From Mactromeris polynyma (Eukaryota; Mollusca; Bivalvia; Venerida; Mactridae): a DNA stretch of 64,000 nucleotides. The position numbers and the translations under genes were made by a program. The DNA lies in NCBI GenBank assembly GCA_032209605.1, contig JASFXZ010000008.1, positions 6,572,001-6,636,000 of the forward strand, given 5' to 3'. The notes beneath the pieces were generated by a model. That model was not told where the DNA came from. It saw nothing but the letters and a program-made list of their open reading frames with translations, and did no database searches. This document shows positions 30,001 through 37,585 of this stretch, in pieces (positions within the stretch are counted from its first letter, which is position 1; the number at the start of each line of letters is the position of its first letter).

Positions 30001-32495
30001 GAACCAGACAGTCTCTCCTCCGGTGGATATGCTGTAGTATTATCTCAGGACACAACGTTTAAAATCAAGGATTTCGTTGTAGAACATAACATTAATGCAT
30101 TCACACTGAGCTTCTGGGCTAAAATCACTAATTTACCAGGGAACTCGATATCTTTACAGCTTATTTCTGTGAACTTAGGATCAACATCACTTCAGCTAAA
30201 GATAAATAATGGCTACTTAATGATAGAATGGAACACAACACACACAACAACATTGTCTATTACTTTGAATATTTGGTATTATGTTACGTTTTCTTGGCAG
30301 TCATCTGATGGCTTATGTATGGTCTATCTAATCAACAAGGAAGGTACTGAGTACACAACATTAACCTCTGTCAATATTGGTGTTGTTGTGACTCTAAACG
30401 AAATTACTGTCTCACCACTTTCGCCATCTACTTACATCATTGATTACATCAGAATGTGGAGAAGAATGAAGACTGTGAATGAAGTTATTGAGGATATGAC
30501 AGAGTATACCGATTCTGACAATGAAAATGCTTCCACTGATACAGCATTGATGCTTGAAATACCTTTTGATGAAGGTGTTGGAACTTCACCACTGATGAAA
30601 ACCTACCTAACCAATAGAGGAACATTGTCTGGTTCTCCGGCGGCTTCCTACTCAGGACATATATCAGGTATTGTGGCGAAATGTTAAGTTAATTATATTG
30701 GAATACCTTTTGTATTCATGTTATCCGTAATTATAATAATCAGTATTTGAAGCTGATATTTCGAAGATAATTAGCATTCAGCAGTATTTGATAATTTACT
30801 TTCTGATCATTGTAGCATTGATTGCAATATTTCTTGTAAAAACATCAACTAAAATGGCAAACATAAATAGTAAAAAATGTTAGTTGTACCTTTCAGATAT
30901 GGTTGTGTGTGCTTGCATATTACTTAAAATGATGACTGACCTAATGTTTTAAATGAGTTTCTGTCAACATGATTTAAATGCCTGTCTTATCCTTTGTAGG
31001 AGGAAATGCAAATGGCACATGGGTCCCATCTGGAATTCCAGTGATGCCTGTGGATTTACCAAGTACTCTTACTCCGTACACTAGAAGCATTGCACCTGAC
31101 TATTCCAACGCAGCCAAAGACTGTCTCAGTGTTGTTAACAAGAAGTCTCTGACAGATAAATGTGGATCTGTTACAAGTAGTGTTATAGATCATTTCCTGG
31201 AAGCTTGTATCAGAGAGTATAACAGAGCAGGGACCCAGCATGCCACCAGAATACTGGAATATTCTATCATCTACTACTGTGTGTCAACGTTTGGAGCGCC
31301 AGAATGCTCATTTGATGGCTTCTTCTACTTCTGTAATGAAGGAACTGACGATTCTGGGTTACCTACATGGATCATCATACTGATAGTAGTAATAATTATT
31401 GTGATTATCATATTCATAGTCGTGGTTTGTATATGTATAAAATGCTATGGTGGTGCAAAGAAACGTGACAATGACCATGACGACGATGATTGCCACCATG
31501 GTCATCAGTTTAGTTTAATCAGACAAGATAAAATGAAAGATTCCAGCAGGCATGCATTCGAAAATGAAACCATGTTTATGGCAGAGGAAGGAAGTAATGC
31601 AGGTTCTACAGCGTGGTTGCATAAAAATGAAGACGACTCTGAAATCTTGCCTGGCTCACAGCAATCAACAAGACCTCATTCTGCAGGAACAATTGGTTCC
31701 AATGTGTTTGACAGTCCTGTCACATTCACTGGTTCCCCTCCTATAAGCACAGCGGAGAAATCTCTGAGTCAAGAAAGACCAACATCACATAGACTGCCAG
31801 CATTGCAAAGATTCTTGGGAAGAAGGTCAGTTTCGCCTGAAGCACACAACATAGAGGTCCACCCAGCACCTGGGAGTGCTCATCTATTTCTTGCACAATC
31901 ACATAAATCAGATGAAACCAGCCAGATGCCACCACATGAACATGCCCTAGATAAAGACAGAGATACAGTGACGACTCCAGAAAATGATCAATTCAAGCCT
32001 GTTACAGAAATGCTTAGGAAAGTTAGAGAATCAGCTCGACCTTCGTCTCCACATCCTCGGTTCCCTCCAAACTCTGCTGAGGCTGATCCACTCTCGTCAT
32101 TACAAGATTCAAACGAACAATTTGATAACCCAGTGCCTTCTGTTCATGCCAACGCACCAACGAGTATATTTGGAGCTAGGAAGAAACCTCTTCCTTTATT
32201 AGAAGGAGAACTGAGTGGAACATACAGTACATTCAAGCCTAACGAACATGATCCAAAGCCAAGCATTGCGCCAGATGCTCCAAAAACTATCAAACAAAAG
32301 AAGAAGAGAAAGAGTGCTGCAGCTGAAGTTCCCTCTCCATGGGATGCCTATATGTCTGTACCACGTATCCCACCTGTGGCTGGTCCAGAGAAGAAAAAGA
32401 AGGCAAAGAAGGCTAAGAAGGTGAAAAAGGAAAATGATGACAATGCTTTGCCATTTAAAGAAAAGCGCTTCTTCAATGACTCTGACACTGAGTAA
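1..32495 (+). CDS. Gene A: giant multi-domain type I membrane protein (EGF / vWD / LamG-like repeats), 5' partial
   Basis: Joined exons: 1-3, 214-300, 1160-1397, 1721-1833, 2463-2978, 3363-3551, 3899-4414, 4740-4901, 5337-5545, 6042-6099, 6865-7011, 7324-7512, 8188-8307, 8897-9188, 9386-9503, 9895-10126, 11085-11239, 11619-19151, 19480-19914, 20136-20674, 21016-21137, 21936-22272, 22809-28039, 28442-30667 and 31000-32495. All junctions are GT-AG and keep one frame, giving 7,086 residues before the TAA. The order is an EGF array, an AWFGY-type module, nine repeats of EGF pair, vWD-like, LamG-like jellyroll and C8-like Cys motif, one transmembrane helix, and a basic tail. The start lies outside the window. 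The domains imply a surface or adhesion role, which is inference. I do not recognise a named orthologue; a VWDE-like or mollusc-specific protein is possible. Confidence 0.85.
214..300 (+). CDS. Gene A exon: single EGF-like repeat
   Basis: An 87-bp phase 1-1 exon encodes a short EGF repeat with the Cys pattern CHLEC..HGTC....CVC. The acceptor is TTTTAG and the donor is GTTAGT. Being a multiple of three with equal phases, it can be gained or lost without breaking the frame. Confidence 0.75.
988..1160 (+). repeat. 87-bp tandem duplication of an acceptor site plus exon start
   Basis: The polypyrimidine tract, CAG acceptor and first ~45 coding bases of the exon at 1160 are repeated upstream. An older diverged copy starts near 990, and a near-identical one has its acceptor at 1071-1072, 87 bp before the real acceptor at 1158-1159. 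The upstream copies lose the exon frame after the CPGWPENC segment and run into intron sequence, so they look like pseudo-exon starts. Confidence 0.8.
1160..1397 (+). CDS. Gene A exon: EGF-like repeats
   Basis: This exon encodes about two EGF units, including CPGWPENCMGHGTC, the CPG...C.GHG.C signature that recurs through the protein. It enters in phase 1 and leaves in phase 2. The last codon is completed by the next exon to read QYKCYHG. Confidence 0.85.
1423..1590 (-). mobile_element. SINE fragment, family 1
   Basis: On the minus strand this intronic segment matches the copies at 57058-57195 and 8678-8830. Shared parts include ACCAGGAAGCAG and a TTGTAAGAA..TTTCACAATC tail block. The copy is diverged and its tRNA-like head is not clear. 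Confidence 0.6.
1721..1833 (+). CDS. Gene A exon: EGF-like
   Basis: A 113-bp exon (phase 2 in, phase 1 out) encodes CYHGTEV...CQCDACYSGSQCDSLCNNNGTC. The HG...C.CD.CY.G..C...C motif returns in the exons at 2463, 3899 and 5337, showing a supra-repeat longer than one EGF. Confidence 0.85.
1921..2243 (+). repeat. 80-bp minisatellite, about four copies
   Basis: The marker TAACCTTGTTAGCTCAA recurs at 1981, 2061, 2141 and 2221, exactly 80 bp apart. The middle units are nearly identical and the first is more diverged. Each unit holds a TTTGCTTTCAG stretch that resembles a splice acceptor. It is intronic, between the exons at 1721 and 2463. Confidence 0.95.
2463..2978 (+). CDS. Gene A exon: multi-EGF block (516 bp)
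   Basis: A phase 1-1 exon encodes about five EGF-like units. They include CPGYNTSCSAHGKC, CDPGWTGNGC, CDPCHTGRDCNIEC and CPGRSGIDCTNHGSC. Its length equals that of the exon at 3899 and its Cys order is similar, which suggests an exon duplication. Confidence 0.9.
3363..3551 (+). CDS. Gene A exon: EGF-like repeats (189 bp)
   Basis: A phase 1-1 exon encodes CKCSSYWVGDGC, CPNNCSGRGFC and CKQGWMGIDCNTPC. It completes the last EGF of the preceding exon. The acceptor is ATATAG and the donor GTATGT. Confidence 0.85.
3808..3831 (+). repeat. (ATT)n microsatellite
   Basis: A run of about eight TAT/ATT triplets in the intron between the exons at 3363 and 3899. Confidence 0.9.
3899..4414 (+). CDS. Gene A exon: multi-EGF block (516 bp)
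   Basis: A second 516-bp phase 1-1 exon. It encodes CSGHGTCDNTTDTCIC, CPGVGESCSGHGLC, CPGTPDCSGHGTC, QYQCVHG and CDPCYTGAACNQIC. The donor chosen (GTGATT at 4415) is weak but gives the right phase, and the next exon continues GDSCDVRGCPG. Confidence 0.85.
4740..4901 (+). CDS. Gene A exon: EGF-like repeats
   Basis: A 162-bp phase 1-1 exon encodes GDSCDVRGCPGDEESCSGHG and CDVGWQGEGCDTWNCPG. It repeats the CPG...C.GHG.C signature. Confidence 0.85.
5337..5545 (+). CDS. Gene A exon: EGF-like
   Basis: This exon encodes CVHCINSMGPKCQYDCIHG and CNPCYGGFSCDVEC, the same supra-repeat as in 1721 and 3899. It enters in phase 1 and leaves in phase 0, a break from the usual pattern that is matched by the next exon. 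Confidence 0.85.
6042..6099 (+). CDS. Gene A exon: half EGF (58 bp)
   Basis: A small exon (phase 0 in, phase 1 out) encodes TCNCSEGYKGELCELLDCPG. Exons 5337-5545 and 6042-6099 together behave as one phase 1-1 unit split by an extra intron. Confidence 0.8.
6865..7011 (+). CDS. Gene A exon: EGF-like repeat
   Basis: A 147-bp phase 1-1 exon encodes QPDCSDKGTC, CFCHPGFADDDC and CPGPADNLCNGNG. It has the typical six-Cys spacing. Confidence 0.85.
7324..7512 (+). CDS. Gene A exon: EGF-like repeats (189 bp)
   Basis: A phase 1-1 exon encodes CVCNHGFTGMDCSGC, CERCREGYIGYNTSC and CIHGFATING. The C..C..G..G pattern resembles laminin-type EGF. Its length equals the exon at 3363. Confidence 0.85.
8188..8307 (+). 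CDS. Gene A exon: EGF-like / Cys-rich
   Basis: A 120-bp phase 1-1 exon encodes GGDKCKCYDDDMNGHW and CGDCLIGWNKPTCTQCAS. It finishes the EGF array before the AWFGY module. Confidence 0.8.
8678..8830 (-). mobile_element. SINE with tRNA-like head, family 1
   Basis: On the minus strand a tRNA-like head lies near 8760-8825, with a B-box-like TGTTCGAATCC and an arm with GACTTCTGATCTAAAAGTC. It is followed by a body with CAATCCCTGAAT and CCAGGAAGCAG. The body matches the copies at 1423, 57058 and 63545. It is inserted in an intron of gene A. Confidence 0.65.
8897..9188 (+). CDS. Gene A exon: AWFGY-type module, first part
   Basis: This exon ends the last EGF (YVGPDCDIEC) and begins a different fold with few Cys: FRCIQQVDTDMYQAWFGYQN, then a spaced Asn-rich segment and FIPG. 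The YxAWFGYxNxN pattern resembles a beta-sandwich surface module seen in bacterial and animal extracellular proteins (recalled, not searched). It leaves in phase 2. Confidence 0.8.
9386..9503 (+). CDS. Gene A exon: AWFGY-type module, second part
   Basis: A 118-bp exon continues the module with YKWTITNLKFQNEATATVD and TCQQQPSL. The second Cys probably pairs with the one in FRC of the preceding exon. It ends in phase 0. Confidence 0.8.
9895..10126 (+). CDS. Gene A exon: EGF-like pair of module 0
   Basis: This exon encodes CKCHRGFHGHQCENQCPGGG, NPCYGRGACDINDGTCTC and CETCVTGWFGNNCS. It is the first of nine occurrences of the CPGG...PC.G.G.C signature that precedes each vWD-like domain. Confidence 0.9.
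11085..11239 (+). CDS. Gene A exon: start of vWD-like domain, module 0
   Basis: This exon encodes GYGHYQTFDGTKYDSNVYGQ, which matches the start of von Willebrand D domains (usual G-D-P-H-Y-x-T-F-D-G). It runs in phase 0 into the giant exon. Confidence 0.9.
11619..19151 (+). CDS. Gene A giant exon (7,533 bp): modules 0-3 and start of module 4
   Basis: One open frame of 2,511 codons without introns. Module 0: rest of vWD to ~12000 (GLLGSCDLDPTNDF), LamG-like ~12110-12750 (WKFNEGKNY), C8-like ~12757-12950, EGF pair ~13017-13322. Module 1: vWD ~13350-13850 (GILGNCNQNVDDDF), LamG-like ~13978-14620, C8-like ~14675-14830, EGF ~14855-15130. Module 2: diverged vWD ~15170-15640, LamG-like ~15760-16410, C8-like ~16480-16650, EGF ~16715-16990. 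Module 3: vWD ~17020-17510 (GVLGKC), LamG-like ~17640-18340, C8-like ~18415-18570, EGF ~18610-18890. A Ser/Asn/Gly/Thr linker follows at ~18891-19030, then the start of module 4. The FxEGxG..xD signature of Laminin_G_3-type jellyrolls supports the LamG call. Confidence 0.92.
19480..19914 (+). CDS. Gene A exon: vWD-like domain of module 4
   Basis: A 435-bp phase 0-0 exon encodes the core and end of the module 4 vWD-like domain, with a GLCNY motif in place of the usual GLCG. The open frame extends upstream to 19387, but the acceptor at 19478-19479 (CTCTTGCAG) gives the in-frame join from 19151; the upstream part reads as intron. Confidence 0.85.
20136..20674 (+). CDS. Gene A exon: LamG-like domain of module 4
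   Basis: A 539-bp exon (phase 0 to 2) encodes a jellyroll-like segment with ATISFYVKTCSGCHGVIFSY, NVWYQLVITFSRP and GGSLSLGKFQ. The W-Y-x-L-V-I-T-F strand and the LxLG strand are typical of LamG-like folds. Confidence 0.88.
21016..21137 (+). CDS. Gene A exon: end of LamG-like domain, module 4
   Basis: A 122-bp exon (phase 2 to 1) encodes VLDATTVMGLYSKSPEWVKS and FYYYDFDDDVTY. The YYDFDDD piece takes the place of the FNEGxG strand seen in the other modules. Confidence 0.8.
21936..22272 (+). CDS. Gene A exon: module 4 insert with two furin-type sites
   Basis: This exon (phase 1 to 2) encodes a segment absent from the other eight modules. It carries R-K-R-R at 22115-22126 and R-N-K-R at 22193-22204, both matching the furin consensus R-X-K/R-R. 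A Tyr-rich stretch and the first Cys of the C8-like motif (DAFCENVFN) follow. The donor CA|GTAAGA and the downstream acceptor at 22807-22808 rejoin the frame as AHLCSH. Cleavage is inferred from the motif only. Confidence 0.82.
22809..28039 (+). CDS. Gene A giant exon (5,231 bp): modules 4-7
   Basis: An intronless run of over 1,740 codons. It holds the C8-like end (~22810-22970) and EGF pair (~23010-23260) of module 4. Module 5: vWD-like ~23290-23720, LamG-like ~23950-24660 (FNEGDGSVTVDS), C8-like ~24740-24900, EGF ~24930-25210. Module 6: vWD-like ~25260-25690 (GVFGACDG), LamG-like ~25810-26500 (FSEGVGDVAFD), C8-like ~26560-26730, EGF ~26760-27020. Module 7: vWD-like ~27080-27560 (GILAACN) and the first half of a LamG-like domain. 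It leaves in phase 1 at a GTAAGC donor. Confidence 0.92.
28442..30667 (+). CDS. Gene A exon (2,226 bp): modules 7-8
   Basis: A phase 1-1 exon. It completes the LamG-like domain of module 7 (WNFNEGTGLVAYEG, ~28442-28780), its C8-like segment (~28860-29010) and EGF pair (~29060-29410), with an unusual Ser/Tyr-rich insertion near 29285-29355. Module 8 follows: a vWD-like domain (~29430-29890) whose usual Cys in GLxGxC is Gly (GLLGSGDGEWTNDF), and most of a LamG-like domain (~30010-30667, FDEGVGTSPL). Confidence 0.9.
31000..32495 (+). CDS. Gene A last exon: C8-like motif, transmembrane helix, basic tail
   Basis: The exon finishes module 8 with a C8-like Cys segment (~31115-31320: C..VV..KSLTDKC, ACIREYN, YYCVS). 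A 24-residue hydrophobic helix follows at 31368-31439 (W-I-I-I-L-I-V-V... to C-I-C-I), then a 351-residue tail. The tail opens with an Asp/His-rich stretch (DHDDDDCHHGH), continues Ser/Pro-rich, and has Lys-rich clusters (KQKKKRKS; EKKKKAKKAKKVKKE) before the end FNDSDTE. This arrangement indicates a type I membrane protein. The Lys clusters could be nuclear localisation or membrane-binding signals (inference). Confidence 0.92.
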
Positions 32496-33040
32496 TGAGT
32501 ACAATTTACTTGTGTATTAAATGAGTGTTTCAGAATAACAAAATCAATTGGACTTCATAAAAATGAACTAAGATCATATTACTGTCTGTTTATATACAAA
32601 TGAAAGACTATATATTACCAAACAAGTGGATGACTATATTTTTCAGTTTATATATTGAATGATCTGTGTTTTGTTTGACTTAATGGGAGTAGTGATGTAT
32701 TATAGAACTCTGTGTTTATATTATTATTGTTTTGCAATTATGAAACAAATTGTACATATTCTACACAATTGGAAGAACATATTTGGAACGGACATTAAAA
32801 GTGTTGTAAATAGAACTGAATGACATGATTATACGGAAATATTGCTTTCACTTTTTGTTTCAACGTTTATATTTTTGTTAATTTGATGAAGTTTTCAAAA
32901 TGCTTTTATGTATGCTTGTTATAATTAATGATTTTAGAAATTTGTAATCAGAATTTACCAAGGATTTCTTTTGCATGCTTTACATCTATTTTTCTCATAT
33001 GTATTTAACCAAATAAATATATCTATTTATATGTTTCCTT
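32496..33040 (+). other. Gene A 3' UTR
   Basis: AT-rich, with no open frame worth calling. It runs from the stop codon to the likely cleavage site after the AATAAA at 33012. Confidence 0.6.
33012..33017 (+). terminator. Poly(A) signal of gene A
   Basis: AATAAA lies 517 bases after the stop codon, in an AT-rich 3' UTR. Cleavage would be expected around 33030-33045. Sequence composition changes (more CpG) just after this point. Confidence 0.6.
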
Positions 33041-33331
33041 GCGTTTTGGTACCCTCGATTGAAACATTGTTTGCAGACTTCGGTTCTGCCTTCAGTGTTA
33101 GTCTTGAATTAACGTCTCGCTGTAAATTACACGAAGTATGAATACACACATTGCTCAGTAATACATTGCACGAAAATAAGTGTTCCTCACCACGGTCTAA
33201 GATGACTCAGTGGAGCACAAGTAAAAAATATCTCGCTATTAAAATGTTGTCGTATTTGGTCTACACATATTCCGTACCGGTGCGGTACACACCTATGAGT
33301 GGGTCTGCCTAATATGCAAAATTGAAAAGAC

Positions 33332-33500
33332 TTGAGATAAAATATTGATGTGGTTGATTTTATGGTGACAGTAGATTGACTTTCTAATCTGTATAGGCGT
33401 GAAATTTAGCACAGTAAAACTTGAGCCTTACAATAAAAATAAGTTTTGCTATGTTATTGAAATTATTATATTAATGCTATTAATATGGTAATACATATGT
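33332..33500. repeat. Dispersed repeat, copy 1
   Basis: This segment resembles 38402-38640. Shared blocks include GAGATAAAATATTGATGTGG / TAAGATAAACTATTGGTGTGG, GGTGACAGTAGATTGAC / GGTGACAATAGATTGAC, AATCTGT..AGG.GTGAAATTTA, and ATTATTATATTAATGCTATT. The family is unknown. Confidence 0.6.
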
Positions 33501-34225
33501 TTGCTGACCAATTAATGATTTCTAGTTGGATAGGTAAAATAATGCTATAAAAGTTATTTCACCATGCACCTCAATACTTGACAGTAGTTATAGTAACTAA
33601 AAAGGAGTGTAATTTATTTTCGATAATTATTACATACAATACAGGTTATGAATGGTCAATTTTAACTGTCAGCTGAAATAATGCCTGTATCAAATGAACA
33701 TCAAACCATATATGGTATCAATGATCTATTACATCCATGATGGTATTCACAGGTAGAGATATATTACATATGTTAGTGGCAAAATGCGATTGTCCTAAGT
33801 CGCCTTCGTGTGTTTGCGGTAGCGGTAGCGGTAGTCAATCTGTGTTTTCGCATATCCGCCCTCTATTTGTGACTAATTGAAATTATTAACTTAAACAGTT
33901 ACGCGTATCTAGATATAATATTAAATTAATTATAATGACGAATTATAATTGTCCAGAAACTTTATTAAACTGTGTGTTCTGATTTAGTATTATTTTACTG
34001 TGGGTTCAGCGCAACAATTCACGGTGCTTTATACAACACTCTGCATACGTAGAAAAGTATTTTAACTATTAAATATGCTAGTAGGTCGAAACTTGCGCAC
34101 TTATTATTTTCTGAGAACGACAGCTATTCTATAATTGATAAATGTAATTCGCCCGATAGACCGAACTGTTAATTTTTCAGTTTATTCAATGTCGGTTCAG
34201 GGACAGATAATGTATGTAATTGGCT

Positions 34226-34496
34226 AAATGTGTTTCCTGCCGATTAAATTGAACTTTACGTTCGCCTCGATAGTTATAAAATTATATAAAATATAAACTG
34301 TGCTCCAAAAAGGCAACTTGCGCAATTTGAATAATTATACCCTAATACGTGTATTATATACTTTGATATATGCAAATTGGCCCGTTATAGACGTATTAGG
34401 GTATAATTATTCAAATTGCGCAAGTTGCCTTTTTGCAGCACATTTTATATTTTAAATAATTTTAAGTTCAATTTAATTGGCAGGAAACACATTTAT
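34226..34496. mobile_element. Fold-back (inverted-repeat) element, MITE-like
   Basis: Two arms form a long hairpin. The inner arms 34307-34350 and 34391-34434 are perfect 44-bp reverse complements around a ~40-bp loop. Outer parts also pair imperfectly: AAATGTGTTTCCTGCC near 34226 with GGCAGGAAACACATTT near 34481-34496, and ATTAAATTGAACTT with AAGTTCAATTTAAT. The left arm has extra bases. No transposase is present. Confidence 0.85.
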
Positions 34497-35032
34497 GAAT
34501 CTGCACCCGAGCTCGCAGATATCCGTACGAAATGGTGAGGTATGCTCCGCCTTCTTTTCAATTTTGGACCAATGAGAAGTTAAGGTCATTACTTCGCTGT
34601 TGTTTCACATATATTTCTACCAATAATTTACGCGTTTTTCATAGCAGTGGCATAGGGCCAATTGATATTTCCCTAATCTGCACAGTTGGGGGTCAATCAC
34701 CATCACAGCATGGATCCAATAATCAGGGTACACTTTGTAATCGGTCATTACAAAATTGGTCAGGTTCAACATTACATATGTCACCTGGGATCTAATTAGA
34801 AACATTATACATATAGTTATAGAATATTTAATAGACAAGCGCAAGAGGTCACCCATGTTCGTAAAAGGATACGAAAAGAACGAAAATGAATCATTAATTA
34901 CATGATGTAAATTTGAAGCATTTCGAATATATATACAATAGTTTAGGTAAATTGTATGGAAAAATGCAAGTAATTATACTTACGAATGAAGTACTTATAT
35001 CCTATAAGATACTTCGAAATGTTGCGAATTAA

Positions 35033-35358
35033 TGTATTTTAGGCACTTGCTGATTTCTCTACATTTTGCCCCCCTTAATCGACGTATTTTGCTACGTTTA
35101 GTCTCATTTTGCGGGCAAAATGTAGTACATGTGTATTTCAATGTTTATAATATTAAATATTGTTGAAATGTGCAAAAAATCGCAACATTTTGCTACGTTT
35201 TGCCCTGTGATCGCAACATTTTTCTACATTACGCATTTTAGGCACTTGCTGATTTCTCTACATTTTGCCCCCCTTAATCGACGTATTTTGCTACGTTTAG
35301 TCTCATAGTATTTCAACGTTTATCTTATTAAATTTTGTTGAAATGTGCAAAAAATCGT
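35033..35358. repeat. Tandem duplication, ~199-bp period, two copies
   Basis: The block from TTTTAGGCACTTGCTGATTT to TTGAAATGTGCAAAAAATCG occurs at about 35037-35180 and again at about 35236-35357. The second copy lacks about 24 bases after GTCTCAT. Confidence 0.85.
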
Positions 35359-35374
35359 ATCCAAGAAGAGTATC

Positions 35375-35672
35375 ATCACCGTGCGACCACATACACGCAT
35401 CATGCAGCTTCTAGGTCTAACCATCACCGTGCGACCACATACACGCATCATGCAGCTTCTAGGTCTCTAACCATCACCGTGCGACCACATACACGCATCA
35501 TGCAGCTTCTAGGTCTCTAACCATCACCGTGCTACCACATACACGCATCATGCAGCTTCTAGGTCTCTAACCATCACCGTGCTACCATATACACGCATCA
35601 TGCAGCTTCTAGGTCTCTAACCATCACCGTGCTACCACATACACGCATCATGCAGCTTCTAGGTCTCTAACC
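35375..35672. repeat. 50-bp minisatellite, six copies
   Basis: ATCACCGTGC begins units at 35375, 35423, 35473, 35523, 35573 and 35623. Spacing is 48 for the first and 50 for the others. Units are near-identical, with a G/T change in GTGCGACC/GTGCTACC between the early and late copies. There are no unique spacers. Confidence 0.95.
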
Positions 35673-35883
35673 AGAAACAAACAGAAGCAAACTCGTAAAG
35701 ACGACTCCACAGAACCCCGGACAAGATCAACGGATATCTCTTCTTATTAAGGGGGGAAGAAGGGATATAGGGAAACAACCGCCGACCAGAATCAACTGCT
35801 AAGCAGAATGTTCCTACGCTGGATACCTTATATGTTTCGATTATGCTTACAATGGCGTTCTCTGTAGTAACTTGTTTTCTCTT

Positions 35884-35973
35884 TCACACACAAATCAGGG
35901 CTTACCAATATTGTCACACACAAATCAGGGCTTACCAATATTGTCACACACAAATCAGGGCTTACCAATATTG
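35884..35973. repeat. 30-bp tandem repeat, three copies
   Basis: Identical units starting TCACACACAAATCAGGGC begin at 35884, 35914 and 35944. A partial fourth follows. Confidence 0.95.
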
Positions 35974-37287
35974 TTACACACAACGAAAATAAGCCCTCAT
36001 CAAGGATAAGGTAATTAGTAATTGTTATTGAAACATGTATTTAATTACAACAATTACAGTAATTGAATATATGTGTAATCGAACATTTTCTAATTACATG
36101 TAATCGTATTGTAATGAATTACCTGTTAACTTGGGTGTAAGTATCTATTACATTTTAATTACTTCAGTTGCTTTTGGTACAGTTTCTAAGACCGGTTTCA
36201 AACTACATGTACCACCAAATTGCACTAAGTAGTAAGGTATAAATGAGGACTTCTCGTTATGTATTCATGACATTGTTTCTTTAAGGACAAAGAGCAAAAT
36301 ATCTGCAACAGCTATTTCAGAAATCTTGAGAGACATTTGTTTTACTTTGGAGGTAGTTGGAAGCATTATCGGGATTAATGCAATGTATCTGCTTAATTTT
36401 ATAACCTGTTGGACAATCGATAATTGTGTGTATATGTTAAAACATTCAGAACGCATGCCGTTTAATTTACGCGATTCTGCATTGAAACCGGCATTAATTA
36501 ATACTTTCCTCTGGTTGACTTGGCAGTGGTTCCGGATTCTGGTAGTGTATTTAGCTAGTTTGACCAATGCAAAGTTGATCAAGACAAGTCACTACAAATG
36601 TTCATTTGATAAAAAGGAGGTGTACTCTGATAAAACCTGAGTTAAAAACTTCAAACATCAGTATATTCATTTAACAGACGACTTTTTAAAAACTCTGATA
36701 TAATAAGAAATACCGCCCTCCCACATTCTCAATTTATGAGTGGCAGTGTACTTTTATTAGGTACTCATTCGATTTAATTGTAAATGTATGTGATATGTAC
36801 ACTGATGAGATTGAAATAAAGATATATATATTCTTTTATGAAAGCAAGTGCCTCTGAACTAAACACTATTTTTATCGCGTGCAAAAAGCGTTGTGACTAA
36901 ACACAAAAGACCTTTGGTGGCCAACCAATTAACGCGCTACCAAATAATATCAGATACAAGCGCGTACACGTTTGTTCAAACATGTGTTTGTAATAATATC
37001 TGTATGGGGGTAGATTAGAGGTTCCTTTTTTAAATTCACTTGTTTCCGCTCCGTTTTCTGAAAACGTTATTTGTAATGAATTCGAGCTCAGTTTTCATTT
37101 AAATACTTCAGACATATGTATAGAGTTCCATAACTCGCTTTACTTGCGGATAGTTCGCAAGTGAAAAATATTTAGTGATTCAAAGATACATTCTAATAAG
37201 TGAATGAATGAATTTAGTTTGTTTAGCACACAAAATAAGAATTTCAATTATTAGATGAGTTCATAAAGCATGAAGTAGGCATACTTC

Positions 37288-37585
37288 ATGGCGCAATTAA
37301 GTGTTTTGTTTTTATTTGTACTTTTGTTGAATGTGTCCCAAGTGGCAAATGCCGCTGAATGTAGTCCAGGCACGGATTTGACTGTTGCCGACGATGAAGA
37401 GTGTACGTTGTCGTCGGATATGGTTGTCGATGGAGTGGTCACTGTGTATGGGACAATAAAAGTCACTTCTTCAAATCAAGTGACGATCAGGGCTCAGAAC
37501 ATTGCAGTACATGCCGGTGGAACAATATCTGCCTACGGCGTAACTACCGACGGGACAGGAAGTGGAAACAGCCTAGGATCAGGAG
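37288..37585 (+). CDS. Gene B exon 1: signal peptide and first beta-helix-like turns
   Basis: The ATG begins MAQLSVLFLFVLLLNVSQVA, a clear signal peptide with probable cleavage near ANA-A/E (residues ~22-24). ECSPGTDLTVADDEECTLS and short repeating beta-strand segments (VVTVYGTIKV, IAVHAGGTISAYG) follow. The donor GTATGT leaves phase 1. The 5' UTR extent is not defined. Confidence 0.85.

Larger units (their letters stand above)
19152..30999 (+). other. Introns of gene A, module region: contents
   Basis: The introns at 19152-19479, 19915-20135, 20675-21015, 21138-21935, 22273-22808, 28040-28441 and 30668-30999 hold nothing I recognise. Open frames that extend the exons into them end at intronic stops. 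Confidence 0.5.
33040..37287. other. Intergenic region between genes A and B
   Basis: There is no supportable coding sequence. It holds a dispersed repeat (33332-33500), a short GGTAGC run (~33815-33834), a fold-back element (34226-34496), a tandem duplication (35033-35358), a 50-bp satellite (35375-35672) and a 30-bp triplet (35884-35973). Open frames near 36265-36640 on both strands overlap and show no family features. The promoter of gene B should lie near the end; I see no clear TATA box at a convincing spacing. Confidence 0.55.

Noticed and set aside
35375..35672. CRISPR-like array of 50-bp repeats
   Set aside because: Units touch each other with no unique spacers, and the DNA is eukaryotic. 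It is a minisatellite.
36265..36640. Overlapping open frames of ~105 codons on both strands
   Set aside because: No domain, no signal and no splice context; AT-rich DNA easily gives such frames. I cannot choose a strand.
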